The notes: generated by a model not told the origin, from the letters alone. Shown: positions 32,186 through 44,178, counted from the first letter of the stretch. The stretch is 64,000 bases of DNA from Amyelois transitella (GCF_032362555.1 NC_083527.1:1054001-1118000); one strand, 5' to 3'. Numbers and translations are program-made.

Positions 32186-35123
32186 CTATTTATTAAAAGA
32201 AAACTGAAGTAGCAAAACAGCATACGTAGTGACAAGTCCGATATAATCCAAGGGGAATTTAGCGTCGACCTTAAAGAACCCTAGAACGTCAAATTTATAA
32301 CTCAGGACTGTGTTCAGACGCATCACATTCTTACACATGACCTTTTTGTCACCTGAAAGGTAAAAATTATCAGTTTTAATTAGGTATACATGGAAATTAA
32401 AAACATATTGCCGTGACGTAAGGTTTTAATTATGATCAAATGAAGGCCGACTTTTAAATGGCTTCTTTTGTTTCCTTAGCATCTGCGAGAAATGACTAAT
32501 ATTCGAGTTAGAAGCCACGAGAACATGATACAATCACTTATTTCCCCGGAAGGGCAAACAGATGACCATGCCGCGATCAATGCATTTATATCGATTGCGT
32601 TTAGTTCGACTATTTGGTATTAAACATTTTCTGCTCTTTAAGCTAGCTCTTGTCGGTGGAGTAAAGTGGAGCGTCTTGTCGGTAGAGTAAAGTGGAGCGT
32701 CTTGTCAGTAGAGTAAAGTGGAGCGTCCTCCATTCATCTCTTTTCTCTGCAATTTTTTATTTCTTGGCATACCAAGATGATGCGTTCACTTTTTCCTTTA
32801 TTTTATCATAATATTTTATTCTTGGTTCCATATTTCCTCAATTTTAGGGTACATAGAACGGTGATTTCCCCATTTGTGTAATAATAATTATAAACATTAA
32901 ATCATAACAATAAACTGAACTCTCAATTCTATCATTGAGCCATAGAGCTGTATCTTCGTGGACTTTGGAACTTTTCGAGACTGTTGGCTCTGTCTGACCC
33001 GTAAGAGATAAAGACGATAATATGCAAAATCAAAAATTACCTGAACATCTTTCTTTGTTTAATATTGTCACGCAAGCAATTTGAGCTTCATTAATAGTTA
33101 GATAGAATTTTTCACATCCTCCGCTGGATATGCTGTGAAGGATTATGTTTTTGATCACCCAAACACTGAGACTGCAGAAAAATGGACCAACATTTTCATC
33201 CTAAAATATAATAATAATTCATAAAAATATTTTTTTAACAAATTGATGCGGCATCTTCTTAATTTATTTAAACTTTATTGTATCTAAAATGATGTTTATC
33301 GAGTCGAACATACATATAATCACGTCTATATCTCTTGCGGTGCAGATAGAGCCAAAAGTCTCGAAAAGACTGAAACGCCACGTTCAGCTGTATGGTTTAA
33401 TGATGGATTTGAGGTACAAATAGTTACAGGTTGCTAGTCTATCGCCTACAAGAGGAATCCAAAGTTTATAACTCTATCCCTTAGGCGTCTTTTACGACAT
33501 CTATGAGAACGAGTGTAGTAGTTCCATTATAAAGTGTCGAAAACCACAAAGCGGTTAGGCTCAAGTCGAACCCTTCAAAAATATACATTATATGCGATGA
33601 AGATGATGTAACATGAAAACAAAGAAATATGCGATTCTTACCTTCAACTGTTGGTATTTTTTCTTCAAAACAAGATGCAAGTACAACAACGCATGCAGAA
33701 ATGACTCTGTCACGTGAAACAAGAGCTGGAAATGGAAAAAAAAACTGATTGATATAAAATAAAACCAGCCCGTGTAGCATGACACGCGCAACGCCGTTTA
33801 CATCGCGCGAGAAACAATCGCTGTCCCATTTTACGTCATAATAAAAAGCGAAACAGCGATAGCTTTTTGCGCAATAAATCGGCGTCGCGCTCGCTTACTA
33901 CGGGGCCTTGACGGTTCAGTCATAAAACTTAGCCAAATCTTTCACAAGATAATTTACTACATATTTAATGACTTAGACTCAAAAATTATTTTTTCTTATG
34001 ACTATGACGAGAGAAACGAAATTAAGAGTTTATATCTAATGAACGAACGTACCTTGATCAAATCGAAGACGCTCTAGCAAAAGGTCTGGTCAAGAGTACC
34101 CGAAATCGACGAGCTTGCATTAAGAGAGTTATGAATGTGGATGAAGCGAAAGAAATATGCAGGGATCGTGGCAAGTGGAAAGATGTGGTCTGTGCCTACC
34201 CCACGTAAAAGAGGCGTGGTTTATGTATGTACGAGTATGTATACTTACGAGTATGTTGACTGGTAGATAATGCTTCTAGCATTAAGTCCGCCAATTGTGC
34301 TATACATTTGTATTTTGTGCAATGAAGTTTAAATAAATAAATATATATTATTAAAGGTTTATAATTCTATTTAGATAACAATATCTAAATAACTTACTTG
34401 TTCTTGACTAACTTTCCTATAAGTCGTGTACGCTTCTTGTATATTGACGTAAATATTAAACATTTTGTTCCAAAATTTGCTTTCTTCGCCATGATTTCTT
34501 CTATTAACAGCTTGTATTTCTAAAATCCAAATGTCCAATTCTACACGAAGTAAATCCATCATACGGATTGCATACACCGTATTTAAATCAACTGTCATTG
34601 ATATAAATGCGAACACGTAGTAAAACACATTTAAAGGTATCTTATCTCGATAATAGTAAATGTACAAAATATTCAAGAAGTATACAAGAAAAATAGTAAT
34701 GCAGTACATCCAGTTCCATAAAGTTATTTTTCTGAGACTACACTTGTAATATTGAAGAGTATAAATTTTGTACGTGATAAGAATCAAATTGACATTGGTG
34801 TTGCTTTGTTTGATGCAACACAAACAGTTGATGCAGAATCCAATACTGTATATGACAGAGTCTCCGAAATTAAAAAGTAAATCCATCTCCATATTGTATC
34901 GTATATTAAAACGTATGATATATACACTAATGTATGAAATAGTAGCAAAAACAATTAAAATGTTCTGCATGTTGTGATTGGGCGTGATGAAGTTATTCAT
35001 TATTCTATATTTTGGATTGAAAAATACTATTTGCATGAGGTACAATGGAAGAAGCATTTTCTGAAATGGTTCATTTAAGTAATTGTTTAGAAGAATTTCT
35101 GTTGGACGGTTTTTAAGATCCAT
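32186..35123 (-). CDS. Gustatory receptor GR-4 (7tm_7), 4 exons, 378 aa
   Basis: Exons: 34398-35123, 33642-33725, 33041-33200, 32186-32352; all introns GT-AG, phases 0, 0, 1. Exon 1 starts MDLKNRPTEILLNNYLNEPF and contains FRIMNNFITPN-like sequence (here YRIMNNFITPNH) and LWNWMYCITIFLVYFLN. Exon 2 is LLFHVTESFLHALLYLHLVL. Exon 3 has SVWVIKNIILHS and GCEKFYLTINEAQIAC. Exon 4 has KVMCKNVMRLN and VDAKFPLDY, and ends TYAVLLLQFSFNK. The codons AAT AAA TAG create an AATAAA at the stop. Intron 1 holds a LINE-B and another LINE 3' end plus a GC-richer stretch (33780-33905). Intron 3 holds three 26 bp tandem units. Same subgroup as GR-2, GR-3 and GR-5. Confidence 0.9.
32640..32830. repeat. 26 bp tandem units within a dispersed repeat, GR-4 intron 3
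   Basis: CTTGTCGGTRGAGTAAAGTG plus GAGCGT occurs three times (about 32648, 32674, 32700). CTCCATTCATCTCTTTTCTC then follows. The downstream part also occurs once at 48615-48740, next to a single copy of the unit. Confidence 0.8.
32920..33022 (+). mobile_element. SINE-A 3' part, GR-4 intron 3
   Basis: CTCAATTCTATCATTGAGCC ... GTAAGAGATAAAGACG. It ends next to GR-4 exon 3. Confidence 0.7.
33305..33552 (-). mobile_element. SINE-A, diverged, GR-4 intron 2
   Basis: ACATACATATAATCACGTC tail to GTGTCGAAAACCACAAAGCGG head. Confidence 0.8.
34038..34240 (+). mobile_element. LINE-B 3' end, GR-4 intron 1
   Basis: GAACGAACGTACCTTGATCA ... GAGGCGTGGTTTATGTATG, antisense to the gene. Confidence 0.82.
34250..34350 (+). 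mobile_element. 3' end of another LINE family
   Basis: TTGACTGGTAGATAATGCTT ... TTGTGCAATGAAGTTTAAATAAATAAAT. The inverted counterpart is at 58855-58935. It directly abuts the LINE-B tail. Confidence 0.65.
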
Positions 35124-35813
35124 TTTGCTTTAGAACTTTAGGTACTACTTTATTTGTATAGTTGGAAACACTGTCACTATAATCACACACACGCCATTGT
35201 AAATAGTGGAATTTATGGCAATCTCAGTTTAAGGCCAAATTTGTGTCAATTGCGAATTTTATAATGACTGAATATTTATTGTACCTACGGTTTGCCATTT
35301 TATTTTTACTTGATCATTAATTTATTTTTTTAATTCACTTATTTATTATCTTTAATTTATAATATTTATTATTATAATAATAAAAAATGTATATTGTTCT
35401 TTCTATTTTTTTAATGTTAACTATTTAACTAATTTAAAAATCACTATTATTATATTACTAAAATGTATTATAAAAGCATTAGTTGACGACCAATAACAAA
35501 AATATTTTAATAAAATAGATACTTAATCTCAATTAATTTTTTTATAGTTTTTTTTTTATTTCTATGACAGAAAATACATAAATTTAGAACGAAGAAATTT
35601 CCGTATAAATCTTGGAACTCTGATTCTTTAGATATTAATCTTGATCTGAGCGCAAACTGTCGCCTCTCCTTCAAGTTATGAAAAGATCCATTAACAATAT
35701 TAAGTAGATTTTCCATTTTAGCGGCAATGGTTCTTTCCTATCATTTACTATATTAATACTTCGTATAGCACGTGAATAAACTTTCATTCAACTATCGTTG
35801 CTTCGTTCGATGA

Positions 35814-35917
35814 TACATACATATTATAACGTCTCTTACGGGGTAGACAGAGCCAACAGTCTTGAAAAGACTTATATCCCACCTTCAGCTGTTTGGCTTA
35901 ATGATAGAATTGAGATT
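35814..35917 (-). mobile_element. SINE-A tail half
   Basis: ACATACATATTATAACGTC ... GGCTTAATGATAGAATTGAG. Confidence 0.75.
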
Positions 35918-36007
35918 CGTTTACTTTACTTAGCAAATGAATAAAAATATTATAGTCTTGCAAATTGAGGCAAAAATGTGTCCAATTATGCCTACTTATA
36001 CTAGAAA

Positions 36008-36237
36008 TGTGCCGTGTGGTTCCCGGCACCAATATAAAAAAAGAATAGAATCACTCCATCTCTTTCCCATGGATGTCGTAAAAGGCGACTAAGGGATAGG
36101 CTTACAAACTTCGGCGATTCTTTTTAGGCGATTGGCTAGCAACCTGTCACTATTTGAATCTCATTTCTATCATTAAGCCAAATAGCTGTACGTAGCCATT
36201 CAGTCTTTTCATACCATAGTGACCATAATATGTATGT
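36008..36237 (+). mobile_element. SINE-A, left arm of an inverted pair around GR-5 exon 4
   Basis: TTATACTAGAAAT is duplicated on both sides. A private deletion joins GTCTTTTCATA to CCATAGTGACC; the same deletion is found in the copy at 36857-37076. Confidence 0.92.
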
Positions 36238-36516
36238 TATACTAGAAATCTAGTTTTCGCCCGCAGCTCTACCCGTGTTCACCCCTATATCCTTCTCTGT
36301 ACTCTATACTGTATGTATGCGAAATTTCATGAAAGTTTGACCTTATAGACGGAAAAACAAACACACTTTCACATTTATATAAGTATGAATTGTTATTTCC
36401 GAAATTTTCAGCGGCATCGAAAAATGAGGGTATACGAAAGTGTGTGTCAAAGTGAAAGATAATTAAAAACAAATTAACAAAGAGAAATAATTTTATTTAT
36501 TTATTAATTATTAATT

Positions 36517-39500
36517 TTATTTATTAATCGCAAATTGTATTAGAACAATTGCATATGTAGCAAGAAGGCATATGAAGCGTTGTGGGAATTTTCCATCGAA
36601 ATCAAAGAAACCCAACACATTGAATTTATAGTTCAGAGAGTTGTTCAGACGCCGAATATTCTTGCACATAGTACGTTTGTTACCTGAAATCAATCCTATA
36701 TAATAGCGACTTCGTTGAAAGCCATACATACATATAATCACGTCTATATCCCTTGCAGGGTAGACAGAGCCAACAGTCTTGAAAATACTGATAGACCACG
36801 TTCAACTGTACAGCTTGATGATAGAATTTTGCTTGATGATAGATTTCTAGTATAACATACATATTATGGTCACTATGGTATGAAAAGACTGAATGGCTAC
36901 GTACAGCTATTTGGCTTAATGATAGAAATGAGATTCAAAAAGTGACAGGTTGCTAGCCCATCGCCCAAAAAACGAATCTCAAGTTTGTAAGCCTATCCCT
37001 TAGTCGCCTTTTACGACATCAATGGGAAAGAGATGGAGTGGTCCTATTCTATTTTGTATTGGTGCCACCACACGGCAATCCATGATCAATGAATTCCACA
37101 CATATAGTAAAACTAGCTATGCCCGCGTCTCCGTCCGCGTGGAATAGTTATTTTGGGCATCATTGAAGCCGTCAAAGGTGAATAATTTACCGTTTTTTTT
37201 TTCACATTTTCCATTATTTTGAATGAATATTTGTGAATAATTTTCAGGTGGGTATCCGAAATGCATAGATTATAAAAAGTGCTCATCGGTAAATCGTAAC
37301 AAAGCCATCTAGCATAAATCGGTGGAACTACAACGATTAATATTACTTTCGAATTCAATACATAATGTTGCGTGTCAACTCCTATTAAGTTCTGAGAAAC
37401 CAGTTAGATGGCGTTGTCGATAGACAATCATGGTGCAACTTAAAAACTAGTACACAAAAATATCGTCTCCACCCCTCTAAGGGGATAAGATGGAGGTCAA
37501 TAATAATAGGAGATATTTTTAAGAAGGTATATATAATGTAGTAAAAAAAAAATTGCAGCCGAATTTGCCGCCCCCTCAAATCCGCCGCCCTAGCCTTCAG
37601 CCTACTCAGCCTGCTGTTAAATACGCCACTGCAGTAAACTTTTACGGTGCACGAAGTTGCGGGTAACAGCTAGTTCGAAATACAAATCAATAGCAACCAA
37701 TTTTCCATTAAAAAGAAAAAGTCTACTTCAACTACACATAATCAGGTCTTCAGCCCTCACGGGGTAGACAGAAGAAACAGTCCCGCAAAGACTAAAAGGT
37801 CACGTTCAGTTATATGGCTTAATTATGTAATTCAGATCCAAATTGTAACACGTAGATGCAATTAAGATCCAAATAGTGACAGCTCATCGCCTAAAAGAAG
37901 AATCCCATGTTTTTAAGCCTATCTCTTAGTCGCCTTTTACTACACTCATGAGAAAGAGAGAGAATAGTCCTATTCCAAAGTGCCGGAAACCACACGGCAC
38001 TATTTCAACTACAAACAAAAAAATGTCATATAAGTACCTGAGCATCCATTTTGATATATCATTCTGGCGCAAATACTTTGAGCCTCGTTGATAAGCAAAT
38101 AGAATTTCTCACACTCTTTACTGAACAAGATATGAAGCAAAAAGTTTTTGAATAACCAAGTACTGACACTTATGGAAGACATAATAAATTGTAATCCCTG
38201 GAATAGAAACGTGATACAGAAATTCAATTATTTAGCAGTTATAGAAATCAGAAAATCATCAATTAAAGCCACATATAAAAGAAAAGTTTATCACAAAAAA
38301 TAAAATGTTGGATGAAAGGTAACCTATGCCCTTCTCCAGACAATTAATTATATATACGTAATATTTCAAGAATATTAATTCAGTAGATAACCCGTGAAGA
38401 GGTAACAAACAAATAAACTTACTTTCGCATTTATAATATTAGTCGGGAAGTCGGGATTCTATTGTGATAATAGCTTTAAGCTACCAAAAACATCTATCCA
38501 GTGAAAAAATTTTCCCTTTCCAAATTTACTCTCAAATTGTGACATTTGTGAAAAATATTAGAAAGATTTACCCATTCATCCTCGTTTTCTCCCCTCTCAA
38601 TGATTCCATGCAAATAAAGTAATGCATGAAAAAACGATTCAACTACATGAAATAAAATCTGAAAGTCGAAAAATATAACTTTATCATCATGACAACCCAC
38701 AGAAATCTTTTGCAGAACTGTTTCACACTTTAGTTTTCAGAAAATAAGTTACATACAATAAAACTCTTGATATTATTATTCCTCTTATGAAGTAACTGCT
38801 ATCTTACCTGTACTTGATAAACCTTTTTGAAGATCGTAAATGCATCTTGAATATTTACATACATTTTGAACATTCTATTCCAAAATCCATCATCTCTTTT
38901 AATCGCGATCGATATTTCAGATGACTCTAATTCTACGATCCATATCTTCAATACACTTCTAAGCAAATGGAGCATGCGTATTGCATGAATGAGGTTTATA
39001 TCAATGCAGAATAGAATAAATATGCAGACACATAATATTATAACGTAGGTATTTTGATCACCAATAACAAAATAGCTTGTGTTAAAAATGTACAGAGTTA
39101 AAATAGAAATGAAATAGATCCAATTCCAAATTTGAAGACTTTTCGTCCTGATCTTTACTCTTTGTTCACAATAAATTTTGTAAATGATAAGTACTAAATC
39201 AATGTTGGACTTGCTGTTGATAATGCAGCAAAGTGAATTAATGCCAAGGCCAAAAGTGTAGAAGATTAAATCTAAGAAGTTAAAGAAAATGCTCCCGCCA
39301 TTGGGAATATTAATGGATATAATGAAACGAATGATGAAAGCAGTCATGAAAAGAATATAACCTAAAACTGTTTTGATGTTCTGCAGAAGTTGATTGGGCG
39401 TTATAAAATTGTTCATTATTCTGAATTTTGGACAGAAGCAAATGTGTTGCATGACGTTCAAGGGTACAAGCATGTTTTGGAAGTTCTTGTCTACATAATT

Positions 39501-39548
39501 GCTAAGAAGAACCTCTGTGTAATGATTTATTTTTCCATTATTAGCCAT
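36517..39548 (-). CDS. Gustatory receptor GR-5 (7tm_7), 4 exons, 384 aa
   Basis: Exons: 38808-39548, 38572-38658, 38038-38197, 36517-36683. Exon 1 begins MANNGKINHYTEVLLSNYVD and continues NFQNMLVPLNVMQ and FRIMNNFITPNQLLQN. Exon 2 is ILFHVVESFFHALLYLHGII with a charged tail RGENEDEW. Exon 3 is STWLFKNFLLHILFSKECEK. Exon 4 is RTMCKNIRRLNNSLNYKFNV ending TYAIVLIQFAINK. The last codons AAT AAA TAA give AATAAA. Intron 3 (1.35 kb) contains three SINE-A pieces and a Heli-F scrap. The terminal exon lies between two inverted SINE-A copies. All four exons are open and splice sites are canonical. Confidence 0.9.
36725..36835 (-). mobile_element. SINE-A tail half, GR-5 intron 3
   Basis: ACATACATATAATCACGTC ... 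CTTGAAAATACTGATAGACC; the rest is missing. Confidence 0.78.
36842..37076 (-). mobile_element. SINE-A, right arm of the inverted pair
   Basis: Reverse complement of the 36008 copy, including its private deletion and 16 bp of its flank (TTATACTAGAAATCTA). Head slightly shortened (GGTGCCACCACACGGCA). Confidence 0.92.
37113..37215 (-). mobile_element. Heli-F 3'-end fragment, GR-5 intron 3
   Basis: CTAGCTATGCCCGCGTCTCC ... GTGGAATAGTTATTTTGGGC. Another CTAG-ended repeat stops at 37675 (GCGGGTAACAGCTAG). Confidence 0.55.
37735..38001 (-). mobile_element. SINE-A, old, GR-5 intron 3
   Basis: ACATAATCAGGTCTTCAGCC ... GCCGGAAACCACACGGCAC, with a local duplication of the GATCCAAATxGTxACA block. Confidence 0.78.
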
Positions 39549-40459
39549 CTTATCGTTATGTAAAATTAATCACCTGTTCTTTGTTACGTTTGTTTGATAA
39601 TCACATTCTCAATCTCAAAGCACAAAATTTCTTTTCTTTTTTTTTTCAGTTTTTCGTTGATTGCCTTGTGATGAGACTTGATAATGTCTTTAATTTATCA
39701 CTAGTTAACTCCTCAAAGCTTGATAATAGTATATTCATTGGGCATTGTTGCTATAGGGTTTCTACGTAAATTTATAATTAATATCTTCGAGTCGGTAGGT
39801 ATATTGCAAACTATCAATATATTACTCTCGATAAATCTTTGTAACGACAAAAGCATTTAAAAATAATAATGTTAGTAATCTTTTTATGAAATCAAATATT
39901 TGATACTAGTGACTTTATAGCAGCTATACTTAGTTGTTTTTCTTTGGTCACAATTTGTTTTATTTAAGACTACTGCGCATTACGGAATAACCTTTTCAAA
40001 ATGGACAACGTAATAAATTAAATTTGTCATTAGATAATGAATGACCATTTGAAATTAACGCTTTAAATATGGGGCTGGTTACTAAGTGAATTGTAAGCTA
40101 AAGTAATTATAACTAAAAGAACCGGCAGAAGTCTGTTTCAGTTTTTCAACTCATAAGCGATACATAGCTTTTAATCCACTACTACTAGTTACAATTTTAG
40201 TGCATGATCCAGTCTTATCAAGTTTTCATTTATCTGATCCAATTTTTTTTTTATTTCATAAAAGTTAAGGATCTAGTTTCATTTCTAAAATTTGAGGACA
40301 AGACTTTTAACAAGATAAGTACGTTAATACGAAGCGTGTTTACGTTCCCAGAGAAGGCATCCACAAAATTAAGCAACAATTGAAATGCAAAAGGGTAATG
40401 CTACTGATGAACATCAAACAATTGGAACTATTAAAGGATTTATTCTAAATCAATTTAAA
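39549..40459. other. GR-5 to GR-6 intergenic region
   Basis: 0.9 kb of AT-rich single-copy-looking sequence: no repeat or open frame of note. It should hold the GR-5 promoter and GR-6 3' end. Confidence 0.5.
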
Positions 40460-43400
40460 TTACAAGAAAGCGAATTGTAACAGCACAATAGTATACGTTG
40501 CGATGAGACTGCCCAAACGAAGGGGGAGTTTTGCATCTACGATGAAAACTCCGCAACCACTCAACTTATGGAAGTTTATTCTTAGTGATCTTTGAAGGTT
40601 CTTGATAAAACGCTTGAGAGGTGCTGAAAAATATAAAGATTGTTGGGAAAAAAAGTTTGATCAGATCATTATTTGGTCTCGGCATTTATTCTCTTTGCTG
40701 CATTATCAACAGTAAATCCAACAATAATACATAGGAAAGACAAAAGTAATATGCTTGTAATATGATACTATTAACAAAATGAGAACGAGTCGAAATAAAT
40801 AGGCAATAGGCATAACATACAATTTATATTATACATCTAGTGCAAGGAAAAAATATTGGCCTTTCTCTTCTCGTGCAGTTTGTAAAAGTTAATTTAGAAG
40901 GTATAGCAACCTGTCACTATCACAATTCACACTCTCAATTCCGACATTAAGCCATCCAGCTGAACCTTCAGTCCCTCGTTAGAGATATAGGTGTGTTGTA
41001 TAGAAATGTAGGAAATATGGAAATTATCACTTACATTTCTTAAACAACACTGGCTCAGACTGGAACATAATTCTAGCAACTGATATTTTATGATAGAGAT
41101 ATTCAGAAGCTAAACATAATACAATATCCATGAGAAGTCCTTTGCCAACCCACCATACAACACCAAAAATGTGGGATGAAATCGGCGAATTTAAATTTTC
41201 GTATTTCTGGAAAAAGACAAAATTTTTGGGTTAGTTTTGACGCAAATATAAACTGCTGCTCGACAATATAAATAAATAAATAAATATATACGGGACAAAT
41301 TACACTGATTGAGTTAGCCTCGAAGTAAGTTCGAAACTTGTGTTACGAGATAGTAACTCAACGATACTATATTTTATAATATAATACTTATATAGATAAA
41401 CATCCAAGACCCAGGACAATCAGAAAAAGTTCTTTTCTCATCACGCCCTGGCCGGGATTCGAACCCGGGACCTCCGGTGTCACAGACAAGCGTACTACCG
41501 CTGAGCCACAGAGGCCGTCCAATATACGAGTAGCAAGTCAATATTTACTCCAGAAATGTGTCTATATTATGGGGGAGTAATTAATATATACATACATACA
41601 TATAGTCACGTCTATATCCCTTACGGGGTAGACAGAGCCAATAGTCCTCAAAAACAAAGACTGAATGGCCACATTCAATGATGGAAGTAATTAAGGCAGT
41701 ATTAATTACATTTTATGGCATCGCACCATTTTCATTAGCATCATCATATCAGCGGTAACCGACCACAGCTTAACCTAGACCTCCCCCAATGATTCCCACC
41801 TCGCCCTGTCTCCACGTCCTGCATCCAACGTTTCCCCGCTGACTTCACCAGATCATCGTCTCCACTCGAGGACTTTTTGGCCATCAACCCACGAGGTATG
41901 TGGCCTACCCATTGCCACTTCATTCGCTCTCCCGAGCTGCTACGTCGGTTACTTTCGTTTGTCCACGAATCTCCTCACATCACACCTCTTTACTGTTACA
42001 TACATACATACATATGATCACGTCTATATCCCTAGCGGGGTAGACAGAGCCACCAGTCTTGAAAAGACTGATAGGCCACGCTCAGCTGTTTGGCTTTGTG
42101 ATAGAATTGAGATTCAAATAGTGACAGGTTGCTAGCCCATCGCCAAATAGAGGAATCCCAAGTTTATAAGCCATAAGCCTATCCCTTAGTTGCCTTTTAC
42201 GACGAAAGAGATGGAGTGGTCCTATTCTTTTTTGTAATGGTGCCGGGAACCACACGGCTCTTTACTGTTACACCAAAAAATTTAATGAAACTAATTGTAC
42301 AAATTAATTCGTTGTTTCATTTTGTTTCTATATATTTTATGATGCTTGCATGATATTAAAAAATATGTTAGATCACAGTTACACCATCAGTTCTAATTGA
42401 AAACAAAACAATAAGTACATACGGTTTCAAGTTTTGTCCAAAGTAAGAGTGTTCCTATGTACGTTAAGGTTTGAATGAATATTGTCACTACGTGAATTAA
42501 TATCTGCAAAGGAATTAAAATAAAGTATTCTTATTATGAAATTATTAATTAACTGGCGGTCGGTCAAGGATTCACCATGGGTAGAAACATAGCCTATAAT
42601 GCAGTCAGAAAATGTACCTTGTTAATGGCGAAAGAATTTTCATGATCGATTCAGTATAATTGTGCCGTGTGGTTCCCGGCACCAGTACATAAAAGATTAA
42701 GACCACTCCATCTCTTTCCCATGGATGTCGTAAAAGGCGACTAAGGGATAGGCTTACAAACTCGAAATTCTTTTTTAGGCGATGGGCTAGGAACCTGTCA
42801 CTATTTGAATCTCAATTCTATCATTAAGCCAAATAGCTGAGCGTGGCCTATCAGCCTTTACAAGACTGTTGGCTCTGTCTACCCCACAAGGGATATAGAC
42901 GTGACCATAATATATGTATGTATGTATGAAAAGTTCAGTATTCCCTAAGTTAGCCCTTACAAACAATCAAAGTTGTAAACTACATCTTTTTTATATTAGA
43001 TTGTATAAATAAATAATAAAATAACTTACAAACACTCTTGACGTGTTGTTGGTCAAATTAATAGTATCAATTATTTCTTGATACAACATAAAAATTCTTT
43101 TTGACACCACAAACATGTTATCACTTTCAACATTAAAATTTATCGTTTTCATAATTTTTGTCAATTTATCCAATTTCAGTGCCAAAAAAACTAAAATGAC
43201 AGTACAGTGAGCTAATTCCAAATGAAATATTAATGTCATCAATATAAACAGAACCCTTATTGCATTCCAGTGGTCATCCACACAAAGTTTCACAACGACA
43301 AAAATAAAATAAAAAGAAATGACGACTCCTATCATTGTCCAAGACAAGATTTTGCATTTAAACGTATGACTTTTATCATTAAGACATCTATTAATAAACT

Positions 43401-43728
43401 TCAGTTGCAAAATCAGTTTAACATTAGTATTTTTCTGCATGAAAGTGTGAACACTGAAAATGATGAAGTTTACCACGTAATGCAAATAAGAGAAACTATA
43501 TATAATTATAAAAATATCGTGGCTAAATAACGTATACACTATGGTGGAACAGAAAAGCATAATTTCTATGGTGTTTGCAACGCACATAGTGAATATATTT
43601 TTTCTATTGATATAAGTAACATTATTGTTCTTGACATTGTATTTTTTGTGTCCAAATAAACAATAAATGTAATGAAAAGGCTTAATGATGCCTAAGAAGT
43701 CGTCTTCCATCATTGAATTCAAAGTCAA
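40460..43728 (-). CDS. Gustatory receptor GR-6 (7tm_7), divergent, 4 exons, 371 aa
   Basis: Exons: 43030-43728, 42423-42503, 41035-41206, 40460-40623, with the same phases (0, 0, 1) as the rest of the array. The sequence is far from its neighbours. Exon 1 starts MTLNSMMEDDFLGIIKPFHY, lacks the NFITPN and WNW motifs, and has NVKLILQLKFINR where the others have (N/S)NVxLILxxYKI. Exon 2 is ILIHVVTIFIQTLTYIGTLL. Exon 3 is longer (172 nt, WWVGKGLLMDIVLCLASEYL). Exon 4 is SPLKRFIKNLQRSLRINFHK and ends TYTIVLLQFAFL. The ending signature and exon plan place it in the GR family. It may be the oldest branch of the array, or a lineage with a different ligand (inference). Confidence 0.87.
40895..40995 (+). 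mobile_element. SINE-A, very old fragment, GR-6 intron 3
   Basis: GGTATAGCAACCTGTCACTAT ... TCATTAAGCC-like CCGACATTAAGCCATCCAGC ... AGAGATATAGGTGTG. Confidence 0.5.
41271..41518 (-). mobile_element. SINE-C, full length, GR-6 intron 2
   Basis: AAATAAATAAATATATACGG tail at left; CGAACCCGGGACCTCC and GCTGAGCCACAGAGGCCG (B and A boxes, reversed) at right. Confidence 0.87.
41592..41690 (-). mobile_element. SINE-A tail half, GR-6 intron 2
   Basis: ACATACATACATATAGTCACG ... GACTGAATGGCCACATTCA. Confidence 0.75.
41710..41990 (-). mobile_element. 3' end of a second LINE family, GR-6 intron 2
   Basis: The - strand reads DDLVKSAGKRWMQ, then a decayed RARWESLGE-like stretch (one frame change), ending in GATATGATGATGCTAATG. 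This is the typical C-terminus and ATGATG tail of a lepidopteran non-LTR element, different from LINE-B. Confidence 0.7.
42001..42257 (-). mobile_element. SINE-A with 15 bp target-site duplication, GR-6 intron 2
   Basis: CTCTTTACTGTTACA on both sides. Inserted at the 5' edge of the degraded LINE fragment. Confidence 0.93.
42662..42929 (+). mobile_element. SINE-A, full length, GR-6 intron 1
   Basis: GTGCCGTGTGGTTCCCGGCACC ... ATATGTATGTATGTATG, antisense to the gene. Confidence 0.92.
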
Positions 43729-44178
43729 TACTCAGCGCTTTACAAACATTATTTAAACGATCAATAAAAAGTAATTGAAGAGCCCTTATAGTTCCACTTT
43801 TACTTTACCATTTTAATGAAATCACTTGTAATAGAATAAACAATGGTAATATTCTATATTAATTACTTGTTTGGTAAATAGTAAAAAAGATTTTACAATA
43901 AAAAAAAATATATTAATACTTTCTAAAAACTAGTTGTTACAAACTTCTGTTTCTATGAACTACAAATTTTATTAAAAAAAAGTAATAAACTTCTTGCAAT
44001 AAGAAAGAAATAATAAATCGTTTTAGCAAATTTTCCATACCTGTATATAGAAAACTACATCAAAATAATAACTAAGAAGGGGGTTCAGATTTAATTTATT
44101 ATTTAGTTTTTTTTAATACTTTGTAAATATTGAATTTAATAAATGTCACCCAAAAAAATAAAATAAAGACAATAGACT
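43729..44178. other. GR-6 to GR-7 gap
   Basis: 450 bp, AT-rich, no repeat recognised. GR-7 3' UTR and GR-6 promoter must share it. Confidence 0.45.

Larger units (their letters stand above)
35124..36516. other. GR-4 to GR-5 intergenic region
   Basis: AT-rich, with an unrecognised 69-codon open stretch at 35507-35716 (- strand, basic, CIFCHRNKKK near its end). Two SINE-A copies follow, then a repeat at 36245-36395 (TTTTCGCCCGCAGCTCTACC). No receptor remnant seen. Confidence 0.45.

Noticed and set aside
35507-35716. 69-residue - strand frame as a receptor fragment or small gene
   Set aside because: No receptor motif, no splice partner found, and lies in AT-rich intergenic sequence; left as unrecognised.
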